Positions 31,173 through 46,319 of a stretch of 64,000 bases of DNA are shown in pieces. Both the position numbers and the translations under genes were made by a program. Under the pieces are notes generated by a model that did not search any database, had not been told where the DNA came from, and was given only the letters and a program-made list of their open reading frames with translations. The first letter of the stretch is position 1; the number at the start of each line of letters is the position of its first letter. Origin of the DNA: Axinella damicornis (taxonomy: Eukaryota; Porifera; Demospongiae; Axinellida; Axinellidae); the NCBI GenBank assembly GCA_963931865.1, contig OZ007507.1, forward strand, positions 8,057,847 to 8,121,846. The letters run 5' to 3'.

Positions 31173-33370
31173 GAGACACCCATACACATCTGAACAAGGG
31201 GGCTAGATGGTTTCTCTTGCAGGCCATGAGAGATACAGAAGGGTATGTAATTACCTCTTTGTCCAGTTCTTGTTATGTGCATAACTGTGTCCTGAAATGT
31301 TGTGTTGGTTCTAGTGATTCTGGTCTCAAGGAATAAGAAAGTCATAAGTCGGGTGTTTATAGCATTAATTTTGTGATCCCAGGTATGTTAATCTACATAC
31401 ATTGGCAATGTAAACTATAATACATGTACAGTATTGATAGATTGATTGATAAACACTGGTCTTTAGTGGTTTCCAAGGATGCTGTCAGGGCATTCGTGGA
31501 AGAAGCATGAACTACCTGATCATGCAAAGTTCTTGAACTCCTGTGCATGGTGGCTTCTTTAAGGAGGTCACTCCTAGTGGTGTCTGCCCGAGCACTTCCA
31601 TGTCCTGTGAAATTGTAGCATGAACTTAGAGATATCGTGAACCACTTTGGAACCATCGAGAGTAGGATTTCTCTGGCTCGTTTCATTGTGGTAGCATTGT
31701 CACCCCTCTGTACAGAGTGCCTGTTAGGATGTGCTTCTAGGCCTCCACCACCATTTTCAGTGTCACACTCTCCAAATGCATACTCTAGGGCTAGGCCAAG
31801 TTCAAGAAAATCTTTTGATGTGAGATTTTCCTTCCATGTCCCTCTGCGATTGTGCGAATTTCTAGTTTTCTAGCAATACTGTTTGTTGTGTTATACGATG
31901 TTGCTTTGATGTGGTCAGGTCACTTCCAACTGTTTGTGAAGATGTTTTGATGTCAGCAAATTTCTGAAGGTTGGGGCTGAGGGCTTTTTATGCAGATGTC
32001 ATTCCCTGTCGACTTGCATATTGGAGACCTTGAAGTTTGGTAGTAAAATTTACACTGGTTAACTCTGCAAAAATTAACCAATGCTTGCGTATCAATATAC
32101 TCCAATGGCGGTGGTTTTGTATTGACTCAGGTTACAAGTGGTGGGGGTTTTGTATTTGACTCAGGCCATGTACGTAGCGGCTGCAGTGAGACAGAGTGGG
32201 TTTAAGTCTTTGGATTGTTAGCAGCTGCCTCTACCGTGTTAAGGTGCCCTCTTTATCTTTAGCACTTACAGAAACAGTGACGATACGGGTGGAGCCTTAG
32301 CTACAGTCTGTGAGCTAGGAGGTTTCAGTTGTGAGTCTTTTGGGGCTTGTGGTGTAGGAGTTGCAGCAGGACTCAGAAGTGGTTTGGGTTGAATGTTGTG
32401 TTGTTGTGTAGGGATTAAAAACCTACTTAAGGTTGCTGTTGGCAAATTTCAGGATGCAGGTAGCTTTGAAGGAGAGACTGTGGAAGAAAGTTGCTCCCAG
32501 GGTGGGCTAGCAAGAGAGGCCTTTGGACTTCATTGCTGAAACTCCATGGACAGACTGACAGGCAGACAGACAAACCGATCACTGTATCCCTGCTGCACGC
32601 ATGCGCACATCATGTGCACAAGGTGATTATATGCACAGAGAATTTATCTCAGCCTATGAAGTACCTTGTTCGAATTCGATTGACAACACAACAGCGCAAG
32701 GCAATTCTAATATTTGGTACGGATTCCAGGTGGGTTGCAAGGAGCAGCCTTCATAGGACTGCTTTGAGACTGCAACCAGGGAAGGGACTGCTTTGGAACT
32801 GCAAGAAGGGGGCTGATTTCGGTCTGTGATGGAGGAAGGGGACTGCTTCGTATGCAAAAATGGTTTTGGTATACGCCTAACTGCTTTGGAGTAGGGATTG
32901 TCGTTTTAGGTAAGAGAGGCTGCTTTGAGGAGGCAGAAGTAGATTCATAGCAAGGCACAAACCAATTTCCATGTAGTTATATAATACCCTTTGGACCCTT
33001 TTTGTAGTTGTCCACATAATCAAGACTCCTGTGTTAGTTTTAAATGTAGAAGTGGTTCTAGGCTGACATTCTCTGTTCAGCTACACCTATGGTTGAAATA
33101 AGGGTATATGGAGACTACCAGTCTCTTCAGCACTGATGCAAACCATGTACATGCCACATGCATGAACATGTGCCATTCTTTGTATACAACACATTATGCA
33201 CTGAGAACTGATAACAGGTTGGTCCTAATTAGCCCTCAACGATTTTCCCTCGCGCACTACTTTATTCCATGTGGTGCAACTGAAACTCAAACATTGCCAA
33301 ATGGAGTTCAGATTCACATGATGCATGGAAGACTGCTTTGTAAATTATTTGTCTTTCTACCTCCCTTGCA
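31173..33370. other. No gene recognised
   Basis: Non-coding, with no splice-bounded frame or strong repeat noted. Confidence 0.35.
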
Positions 33371-33372
33371 TG

Positions 33373-33926
33373 TACCGTATAGCTGGAAAAATTTGCGAGG
33401 CACAAATTTTTCCGTTTTTAACAATCAGATACCTACTCGCGAAAATTTGAACCCCGCATGAATTTGTTCCGCGAGCATTTTGCCACCTGGAGTAGCTACA
33501 TGTAGCTATATCTCTCTAGCGCTACTTCTGACCTGTACAAGTACTGCCATCCCACAAGGGACTCTTATCGACCACCACCAGTCTCACAGTTGCTAGCAAA
33601 GTGAGCCAGCAAGTAGCTGCGTATCGCGCATGAGGCACATCATCGTGCACACAGTCGAGAGGACATAATAATTACAGCAAGATCTTGAGCGAACACATCG
33701 AACAGGCGGCACTGATCGCCGCAGGCTTCCGCAGTGCACAAGCAGCGTCTTACCTTCGCTTCCACATTGAAGTGCATGCTGAGTTCTCCCAGTAGTATAT
33801 GTATGTGCGCATGTGAATAGTAGTGGGTGTGGTCATAGTCGTGACCCTTTGTCGCAAACTTTGTAAGAACGGATTTTAGGAAGATTTACGAAAATTTGGA
33901 CCCGCAAAGATTTCCTGCTATACGGT
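33373..33926. mobile_element. 554-bp MITE-like element with TACCGTATAGC ends
   Basis: TACCGTATAGCTGGAAAAAT at the left and ATTTCCTGCTATACGGT at the right are inverse. Sub-terminal AAATTTGCGAG/CGAAAATTTG motifs are also inverse. The interior has no coding frame. No clear target duplication. Confidence 0.7.
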
Positions 33927-34007
33927 CTGCACATAATTATGTTATGTGGTATGTGTGGTGGTCTTCAGTCAACAATGTACATTATATTGGAGTTGTTTTC
34001 CATGCAG

Positions 34008-35882
34008 ATATATTCCTGGGCTGGAGGGCCATGGTCACATCGGCCCAGTCTGCCAGTGACTCGGAGAGTGAAACTCCAGGGACAAGTGGGTACTGCTGGA
34101 GCGACAGCACACTGACTGGTTCCTACTCCGGAAGGTGCTCCTCCTACTCGTGGGGAGCAGATGAGGCAGTAAGTGTAATAGCCTGCTGCTCTTCCTGAGA
34201 GGGTTGTCCAATAGTGCCATGTTCAGTCCCTACCACCTTTAGTCAGTCCCAAGTTACTTGGGCACTCCCTTGACTACATGGGATTATCCTAGGATGTACC
34301 TCTTACTAGCACCCTACCTACACCATACTAACACACTGGCAGTCCCAGGATTGTCCCGGGATGACTACCCAACCCTGGGGACTCCTCTGGCAGAGTATTT
34401 CAGAACGCTGGAGTTACACCGGCAGTCCCGGGATTGTCCCGGGATGGCTACCCAACCACTCTGTCAGAACGCCAGAGTTACACCGGCAGTCCTGGGATTG
34501 TCCCGGGATGACTACCCAACCCCTGGGACCCCCCTGTCAGAGCATCCCAGAACACTGGAGTTACACAGGCAGTCCCAGGATTGTCCCGGGATGACTACCC
34601 AACCCCCTGGGACCCCTCTGTCAGAGTATCCCAGAGCGCCGGAGTTACACTGGCAGTCCCAGGATTTCCTGGGATGACTAAAATAATTCACTATAGTCTA
34701 AGCTGGTTATCGCATTCAAGCAGGTCTCTTAGCTGTTCAGAGACCTTGGAATGTACCTATGATCACCTCGGGCCTCGCCCTTGGTGATTATAGGTAACAT
34801 CTCTCAGGTCTCTGAAACAGCAGCTACATGTAAGAGACCTGCTTGAGCGCAGTAACCTATACTTCCAGTGCATTGCTAATGACAGCAGACCAGAAGCCTT
34901 CTTTCAAATTGGGCCTGCCATTCCCACAGTTATGGGCATCTAAATGTGGTGGATATGCATGTCTATTATTTCAATTGGACAGGCAATTAAAACGTGCATA
35001 CATCTGGAATGTGTATGGCTTCTGGTCTGCTACGTGAAATACACAAGTACGTTGTTTTGTGATGGTGGTCGAGCCTGGGTGGTAATGTGCTAGAGGGTGG
35101 CATTCAAGTACATGCTTATCGCTATGACCTCGCCTTCACTAGTGTACAGACAAGATGTAGCTGCTTGCATGCCTTGCACTATAATAATTATGTTTGAACA
35201 TAATGAATGCGTGATTGTGTGACCTACAACAACATACGTAGCTGGTGCTGTCACTAGCTGGCATATACCCACATACTAGCCTCGTTCCCAGTCCCACACC
35301 CAGCTTTTCGTCACTTGCAGTACGGAAAAGCGGGGAGGGCATCCTCACGTAGAAAGATGGTAGAAAAGCCTAAAATGAACGTGGACATACTGGGTCTCAG
35401 AACAGCAAGAAGAGCGAAGGAAGGCACCAGGTAACATACATGTACTACACGCATCTAGCTAGCAAGGGACGACTGTCCTAATCGCTGAGTGTTGAACACG
35501 CAAAATGTAGTGTCCTCGTTCTGAAAAATGTTGCCATTTGTTAATAACATCTTGCTCGCGTGAGGGAAATGTACCAGGCCTTCCCCGCTTTTCCGTACTG
35601 CAAGCGATGGGCGGAAAGCTGGGCGTGGGACTAGGAACGAGGCTACCCACCTACATGTGGTGTATAGTTGAGCTAGATCACTTAGTGTATGTGTATAGGG
35701 ACAGTTGAAGCAATAAATATTATTATTTCTTTGATTGGCCATACATTTACATACGTACTTATGCTCAATGCAGGAACTGAACCGTGCTGCAACGGAAACT
35801 GTTCGGCGACTGTTGGATAAGATCAATGGTGCACTGTGGACAGCGAGTGACAAGAGTGGAGCTCAACCTTCCCACACATTGA
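34008..35882 (+). CDS. FAM149-like (DUF3719) protein, two exons of a partial gene
   Basis: Exon 34008-34168 (CATGCAG/ acceptor, GCA/GTAAGT donor) gives ESETPGTSGYCWSDSTLTGS and CSSYSWGADEA. Exon 35774-35882 (AATGCAG/ acceptor, donor GTGAGT) gives ELNRAATETVRRLLDKINGA and LWTASDKSG. The phase 0 join is clean. The block S-x-SWG-x-x-E(L)-x-x-x-AT-x-x-V-x-x-(L/M)-x-x-x-I-x-x-x-LW/Y matches the DUF3719 core of FAM149 proteins, as I recall it from FAM149B1, which functions in ciliary signalling in vertebrates. The expected next block (QEEC-x-x-W) and all other exons were not found. Between the exons lie a minisatellite (34338) and a hairpin element (35277). Confidence 0.65.
34338..34680 (+). repeat. 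Minisatellite, unit about 84-87 bp, four copies
   Basis: Each unit contains GGCAGTCCC(A/G)GGATTGTCCC, GGGATGACTACCCAACCCC, CTCTGTCAGAG and CTGGAGTTACAC. It lies within the FAM149-like intron. The unit is near a multiple of three, so frames stay open through it; it is not treated as a gene. Confidence 0.85.
34706..34862. mobile_element. Hairpin element with AAGCAGGTCTCTTA arms
   Basis: CAAGCAGGTCTCTTAG at the left and AAGAGACCTGCTTG at the right are inverse, as are TTCAGAGACC and GGTCTCTGAA inside. Intronic. Confidence 0.55.
35277..35645. mobile_element. 369-bp hairpin-family element, 9-bp target duplication
   Basis: TAGCCTCGTTCCCAGTCCC to GGGACTAGGAACGAGGCTA, with flanks CCCACATAC (35268-35276) and CCCACCTAC (35646-35654), an 8/9 match. 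Same subfamily as 22437 and 47663. Confidence 0.88.
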
Positions 35883-36288
35883 GTGAGTGGAGCTAGTGTC
35901 TTTACCTTGTGTGTCGATCTGTTGTAGCAGTTTACAAGTGGTGCCTACGCCCAACACCTGCTGACCAGTACACATACGTACACTGTACATGTACATGTAC
36001 GTACGTCCTAATTTGGCAGACAGAGCTGGAAATGAAACCTCAAACTTTTGACAATGATACACAGATCTGTATTCATGCAGTGGGCTTATGTACATGTATA
36101 TTGTCCATGTACCAAGGCCGTAGGAGCCACTACGGCCGGCCCAGCCATGGCCATACCGGTTTTGACCTTGCAGAAAAATCTATCGCATGGGCATGTACCT
36201 GCATAAGAGTGATTGCTCGAGTGAGACCAGCACAATCCGTAATCTCGTTCCCACCGGGACCTGTAATCCTCGTACATCTGGAACTTGC

Positions 36289-36489
36289 AGTGCAAAGCAC
36301 GAAGGTGCCACGAGAACCCATCCTGATAACTGAAAAATGAAGGCGAAAAAAATTCCACGCTTCGCGCGGACTGATCAACACTATGCGCCTTTGACACTGC
36401 AGTGAATAGAGGCGTGAAGTGTGAAAATTTATTTCGCCTTCATTTTTCAGTTGTCTGGATGGGCTCTCGTGGCACCTTCGTGCACTGTA
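36289..36489. mobile_element. Foldback element with GCACGAAGGTGCCACGAGA arms
   Basis: Inverse arms of about 60 bp: GCACGAAGGTGCCACGAGAA and AACTGAAAAATGAAGGCGAA at the left, mirrored at about 36428-36489. The interior is about 80 bp. Confidence 0.7.
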
Positions 36490-36883
36490 ACTGCTTTCTG
36501 CTTTCCTTGTCATCCGTGACAGTCGACGTGGAATGGAGATGTCACGATAATGCGCGCTTAGAGCGCATAACTTCTAGGACGCGAAAGGTATACCGGTAGC
36601 CCACGCCTACTAATTAGGACGAGCGTGAGCGCTAGCGAGACGAGTTTGCTGCGAATCAGTTTAGAAGACACGAACTATGAACAGTCTACTTCAACAAGGC
36701 CACAGCGACTTGACTGTCTGACTAAGATACGTACCTCAACAAGGTGTGACTGAGACACGAGCTATGAACAGTCCACCAGAGCCGTACCTAGGCGACTAAA
36801 AAGTGGTACGGCCAAAACCGTACCGGCCGTACTGGCCACGCCAGCCCTGGTACATACTTTGCTGTCTTCCACTAGCAACATAC

Positions 36884-40899
<4,016 letters not shown>

Positions 40900-40949
40900 G
40901 AGGGAATGTTGGTGAAGGTCATTTACACTGTGAGGGATAATAGCTACAT

Positions 40950-41345
40950 AGGTGAATTGGGAATGAGGGGTCAGGGATCAGAGGGTGGGACGAGCATGAC
41001 GGAAGGTAAAGATGAGGGGAGAGCGAAGAGTCCGAAAGGAAGAGAGGCTGTTTACACTGTGGATGAGGGGACGAGGGATGAGGGGACGAGATATGAGCAT
41101 TAGCAGAGGTAAGGTAGAGACAAGGAATGAGGGGACGAGGGATGAGGGGATGAGGGATGAGGGGTGAGTGGATGAGGGATGGAGGGTGAGGGGATTAGCA
41201 GAGGTAAGGATTAGAGGGTGAGGGATGTGGATATAATGTGGTGAGGGATGTGAGGGGTAAGGGGTGGGGGTGAGGGTGAGGGGGTGAGAGAGGTGAGGGA
41301 ACAAGCGATGAGGGAACGACAGAATGTGGGGTCAGGGGATGGGGT
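40950..41345 (+). repeat. GAGGGATGAGGGGACGA minisatellite
   Basis: Irregular repeats of GATGAGGGGACGAGGGATGA and GGTGAGGG. No gene. Confidence 0.8.
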
Positions 41346-41504
41346 GAGGAATGCAACTGATTATGTAATTGGTGGTGAAAGGCAGGCAGATGAGGTGTGT
41401 TATGCAAGGGGCAGAGGGAGTCTGTAAACACTGGACTGGACTGGACTGGAATACTGGAATGACCTTTGAACCCCAAAAGTGATGTAATTTCAAGGGAAAT
41501 TCCC

Positions 41505-41564
41505 TTGAGCATGCGCATTTTGACCACGTGGCAATCATGTAGAAGTTGACGCACTACGAACTGT
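41505..41564 (+). promoter_or_regulatory. Candidate core promoter between divergent genes
   Basis: GAGCATGCGCATTTTG (41508-41523) contains an NRF1-like GCATGCGCA core and ACCACGTGGC (41522-41531) is an E-box. They lie 35-60 bp upstream of the first ATG of the plus-strand gene and about 600 bp from the nearest minus-strand exon candidate. Inference from motif and position only. Confidence 0.4.
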
Positions 41565-43994
41565 ATGGTGGCTATGGACTGCATGGAGGACAATCTGTCT
41601 CAATCTGGCGTAGGGTCAGCCCGAGATAATCCCATCACCATAGATGACGACTCAGAGTGTGAGTCTCCGGTAAAAATCAGCAAAAGGGCCGAATACTACC
41701 GGTAAGTTGTACTTGACGCTTTTGGTTCAACAATGATGGCTCGGCCGGAAGTTCTGTGTGAAATAATGGAGTGTGGAGGTGAGGGAGTGTGGAGGTGAGG
41801 GAGTGTGGAGGTGAGGGAGTGTGGAGGTGAGGGAGTGTGGAGGTGAGGGAGTGTGGAGGTGAGAGAGTGTGGAGGTGAGGGGGTGCGGAGGTGAAGTAAG
41901 GGAGTGTGGAGGTGAGGGGGTAGGGATGAAGGCGAGGTGAGGGTTGGAGATGTGTAGTAGAGTGCATGTGCTGTAGACAAAGTTACAGCAGAGTAGTTAC
42001 AGAGCTGAGCATGTAGTTAGCTGTGTGGTGATGTAGTCATACGGGTACTCAAACATACGCCTACAGCATTACAAATACAGCAAGGTAAACGTCAGGGGCC
42101 CCCGACGTTTAAAGGTAACCTAACGTAAAGGGGTATCTGCCACCTTAAGAGTGCAACCTTGCGCGCACGGGCGCATTGCGAAAAGCGACGTACGTACGTA
42201 CCACGTACCTACGCATCCAGCACTGTGTCTCAGACTCTCGGCACTTCGGTGCCGAGACAAAAATCACAAGCCACAATCAATATTCGAATGCCGAGGGGAA
42301 TATGTGCTGATACAAAGAGCAAAGAGTTGTAGTTCCTGACTGGCAACACTCGATCATGGGAAATAGTACAGCTATGCTGCCATTGTACAAAAAATACGTA
42401 AAGGCCGGAGCCCACAGGGTAAGGATTTGTGTTATTGTCTCGACAGTAAGTATTTACTGCATCTATACGCGGTATATACACTGAAGAGGATGCATTTTCA
42501 GTTTCGAAGAAGAATCTCAGCACAGAATACTCTAGCAGGAGCATTGATCCACAGATTCCACACAGGGCCTCTGTATTAGCAGGCTCTCTTGCATGACATT
42601 GTGTGAGTATTGTTCATAATCATAAGCAGTCTGGAGGAAGGGGGAACGAGAGGAGAGCAGTATAATTACAATGCGTGAATATAATACCTATTGCTATAGT
42701 TATAGGGGCACCAGTCACCGCTAATAACGTAATCGGTTCAAATAACATTGTTCAGTCGGTTGGTAAGCATCATCTCGCATAGCCAGACTCCCATGCGAGA
42801 GTCTGGCTTTGCGAGGTCATGATAGGCTAGTGCAAACAGGTCATGTACATGACACCCCATGCAAGTTTTGCTCTTGTGTAGAGGATTAACGTGCAATGTA
42901 TTGTGATGTCACATGCTTCCAGTACTATTATTTGCTGGTTCAAAATTTAGGGAATTTGTTAACCCTAAATCATTCCTTCAATGCAGCACACACCTCCTAC
43001 TCCACTATGGCTAGGGCAAGTACATGACATTGTATCATTACTTATTCTCCTTCCCGTGGTCTACAAGCTAGAATCACTGAATGATTTTTGCAACCTGGCA
43101 CAGAATCCTTATGATAACACAAAACACCCCCACACATGCAGCTTCTAGCTTCCTTGTTCCCGGCATATCACCCACGCTCACAAATCCTGGCCTACCTGGA
43201 AGCTCCTTGGACCGTCTGTCCTTCACGAAGAGGGTAGACGTCTGATGTGCAAAGGGAGTCCTAGCTCCTCATCTTGGTGACCCTCTGCACACTCTCAAAG
43301 GCGGATCCTGCATGATAGGTGGTTGAGGCTGGAGAGGTATGCTTAGGGGAAAGGAACCACTGCAGAAGAGAACAAGGGAAGAGGGGGGAGGGAAGATGGG
43401 AATTTTTCACTCATCAGGAGAGACTACACATTCCCACTCCAGCATTATTCCCAAGTTGTACAGCAGCACACCCCCAAGTCCACGTCAGTAACAGAGTAGT
43501 ATTGCTGCTACGTATCGGGTGGGATGGAAAGCCACATGAATTTTTCACCTGTTGCCAGTACTCAAAGGGGGCCTTTGTGTCTTCTGTCATTTCCTCCCCC
43601 CTCACAGGGCAGCCATCAAAATGGGAATAATTGATACTGACCACGACCTGGGACAGCCTGGGTGCAGAGAGGTTAGGGGGAGGGAGGGGGCAGGAGGAAG
43701 GGAAGGCAAGGACGGAGAGAGGGAAAAATGGGGAGAGGGAGATGGGAAGGGGGAAGAGAACGTTGCAATAAAATATGTTGGCCACACCCCAAACAGAACA
43801 GCAGCAGTGTAGCAGGTACAACACTGTGCACTTCTAATTGATGTTTTTTTAACCACAGAGTGGTTACCTTGGTTGCAGACAAGCTGGAGAGAGTGGAGGC
43901 TTACTCAAGGGTTAGGGTAATTGCATAAGTCAACCTGCAGAGGCAACTGGCCCAGATCATCTCACTGACAATCTTGGAACATCTGCAAGCCAAG
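41565..43994 (+). CDS. Unrecognised gene, first three candidate exons
   Basis: Exon 1, 41565-41701, opens with ATG and gives MVAMDCMEDNLSQSGVGSAR, DNPITIDDDSECESPVKISK and RAEYY, then CG/GTAAGT. PITIDDDSE has the hydrophobic-plus-acidic form of a SUMO-interacting motif. Exon 2, 43859-43910 (CCACAG/), restores phase (CG+A) and gives VVTLVADKLERVEAYSR. Exon 3, 43941-43994, gives RQLAQIISLTILEHLQAK with donor GTCAGT. Exons 2 and 3 are only 30 nt apart, with GT and AG ends and a stop between. The product is not recognised; a nuclear or SUMO-related role is a guess from the motif. The remainder was not located. Confidence 0.5.
41725..42002 (+). repeat. Second copy of the 39151-39420 block
   Basis: Begins 24 bp after the exon 1 donor of the plus-strand gene, so it lies in its first intron, whereas copy one lies in an intron of the neighbouring minus-strand gene. 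Confidence 0.9.
42087..42111. other. Short GC-rich palindrome
   Basis: AAACGTCAGGGGCCCCCGACGTTT is a near-perfect palindrome around GGGGCCCC. Confidence 0.6.
42232..42260 (+). other. Hairpin with a C(UUCG)G loop
   Basis: CTCGGCAC-TTCG-GTGCCGAG forms an 8-bp perfect stem closed by the very stable UUCG tetraloop when transcribed. The function is unknown. No RNA gene could be assigned. Confidence 0.45.
42560..43855. other. Intronic or intergenic sequence, no exon recognised
   Basis: Contains a hairpin at 42774-42818 (CTCGCATAGCCAGACTC / GAGTCTGGCTTTGCGAG) and a purine-rich tract at 43670-43760. Confidence 0.45.
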
Positions 43995-44516
43995 GTCAGT
44001 AGGTACAACTGGTTGTCATGGAAACTTCAAGCCCTTGATGGCAGATTGTCCCTCACAGATGTTTAGTGGTTAAGACCTGCATGATTATGGTTGTAAATCA
44101 AATTGGGCCAGCTTCCTCTCAAGTTGCCTTAAGTAATTGGTCTCTGAACCCCTTCTTCTAACCTCTGCCTCAGCTTGTCTGCAACATGGGTAACCAGTCT
44201 GTGGCCAAAACAACTGATTTGGTTTTCAGTGAAGGTACTTGAAGGTACACATTTTATATACTCTCCTTGCTGTTCCATGCCACTCCCACCTCCAGTTGTT
44301 GGCATACTAAGACTGGAGGTGGGAGTGGCATGTCTGAGTGTACTGAACCCCATGCAACAGCAATTCTTGGCCTGGTTACTATATTATGAGCCAGAAGTGT
44401 ACATGGTGTGGCTGAAAAAAGGGTGATGTGATGTTCGTGACTGTGAAATAGTTTATATTGTGTATCCGGATTCCAGCCGCCTAGATTATAATTATTTACA
44501 CAGTAGTGTTGTTACC

Positions 44517-44939
44517 TAGCCTCGTTCCCAGGCCTTCCGCACCTCCAGTTTTTGATCGCTTGCAGTATGCAAAAACGGAGGGGGAAGGCCTGGGGAATCT
44601 TCTCGAGTGACAAACGTGAAAATGCCCATCTATGACGCAATCTTCTCGTGGAGTGAAAAGACGGCACTATTTGGAGTTTCACCCTTGTATCACAGCTCTC
44701 CCTCAGCAGATTTGCTTCGAACCTGGATATGTTTTCCATGTAGGACCTACCTCTTCTCTGAACTTGTTTCAGTTTTCTAGCTTCTCTGTAGCTGTGGATG
44801 ATAATGTAAATAAGCCACTGCGTCTAGAATCCGTGACGTCAGCTGTGCCACGTATCACGTGAGAAGATTCCCCAGGCCTTCCCCCTCTGTTTTTGCATAT
44901 TCAAAAACTGGAGGTGTGGAAGGCCTGGGAACGAGGCTA
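44517..44939. mobile_element. 423-bp hairpin-family element, exact 9-bp target duplication
   Basis: Starts TAGCCTCGTTCCCAGGCC and ends GGCCTGGGAACGAGGCTA. Flanked by GTTGTTACC on both sides (44508-44516, 44940-44948). The arms contain CCTCCAGTTTTTGATCGCTT and AAAAACGGAGGGGGAAGGCC. The unique centre includes AGGACCTACCTCTTCTCTGA. It is the longest complete copy and defines the subfamily to which 1-56 and 51689 belong. Confidence 0.95.
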
Positions 44940-45090
44940 GTTGTTACCCTCTCCCTCCCAATACACATACGCATGGGACTCTTTCCCTCAACACACACAC
45001 ATGCCCACACCCACCACACACACTCCCTCATATGTGTCATACTGCATTTGTAGTACACAGGTCCCATGGTGGTGACCCTGGGATCAGTAT

Positions 45091-46060
45091 CTACGGCATC
45101 AGGACTCTCTCCTCATCATCCTTGTGGCTGTAGTTCTGCTCTGGCATGGGAACATGAGGGTGCCGTTGCTGGTGGAGACAGAACACAGGAATTCTGGTGT
45201 TTATTTCACAGCAAAATATGAAGGCTTGATGTGCTCTGATTAAATTTGAAGTGTGCATACATTTACATGTAATGTTCTTTCTACCTGCGGCTTTTCTCAA
45301 ATTCGGGAAGGATATCATTGAAACGTATTGTTGATATAAAACTGAAGAAGGCAGAGATTGTACAGACAGGTTTTGAATGCTCATCCCAAAGGTCAAAATG
45401 GGACTGAACATGCCTCCTTCAATCTCATACAATATACTGACTTCCGGAGTATTGTCAACGAAACAAAATGTAATATAAGTGGATAGTGTACATCTGCTGC
45501 AATGCCTGAACTTAAACAGCTAAGTCTAAACACCCAGGTACACGTCCTGGCTGGATCTCAGTACCTTCTTTTTCATGGGTAACATCAACTCCACAAAATT
45601 AAATGGTATGCAAGACAGTAAAAGTCTCTTGATGACACTGTGTTTACTCCATAGCATGAGTCCCTTACATGGTTTATTCCAGTTGTTCCCTTTGCACACG
45701 AGGGCATGTCTTCCTGAGCCAGTGCGAGTTTTGAGGTAGTTATACGCGTAGGCTCCTTGGAGGAGACAACAGGGTATGAAGGAGGAGGGGGGAGAGAAAA
45801 GGAGGCTGAAGGAGGAGAGGGAAGGTGAAGGGAGGGAGAGGTGACAGTATAGGAAAGAAAGGAGGAGGAATGGAAGCAAGGGAAATAGAAAGAGGCAGAG
45901 CATGCATAATACACTGACTTTGATAGGAGGGAGGGATCTTGCACAGTAAGGTACACAGAGCTTCTTTTTGTGGAAATTCAAGTTGGTCTGTATGGCTGCT
46001 ATCCTGAAGATGAGCATATAGACTACATGTTGCATCTAATGCTGTTTCATCACTTATTGT
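45091..46060 (-). CDS. Possible minus-strand coding segments, unrecognised
   Basis: A terminal-exon candidate at 45168-45091 (CCACCAG/ acceptor) reads QRHPHVPMPEQNYSHKDDEE then RVLMP and a stop. Upstream open text includes YEIEGGMFSPILTFGMSIQN (about 45430-45370) and ETALDATCSLYAHLQDSSHT (about 46045-45985). The pieces are protein-like, but borders and phases between them were not established and no family is recognised. Confidence 0.25.
45775..45880 (+). repeat. Polypurine tract
   Basis: About 100 A/G-rich bases on the plus strand; the pyrimidine strand yields spurious open frames. Confidence 0.75.
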
Positions 46061-46319
46061 CCCTTGCTTCCCTCTCCTTCCATTATCCTGTTCCTTTCCT
46101 CTGCCCTCTCTTTCCCCTCCCACTTCCCCTGCCTCTTCCTTCCCCATTCTCTCCTCCCCCATTAAAGTGACATACATAGTGGTATTGGTTTAGTGCTAAT
46201 GTCTACCTCGGCCCATTTTTTGATGCCAATACCAACCGTTAGTACTGGAGACTGAGCATACATGTTGAGGTTGTAGGTAGCTGGTATGTGATCCTTAGTT
46301 GCAAATTTTGTTTGAACTG

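Noticed and set aside
34258..34787. Long open frames through 34.3-34.8 kb
   Set aside because: Driven by a minisatellite whose unit is close to a multiple of three.
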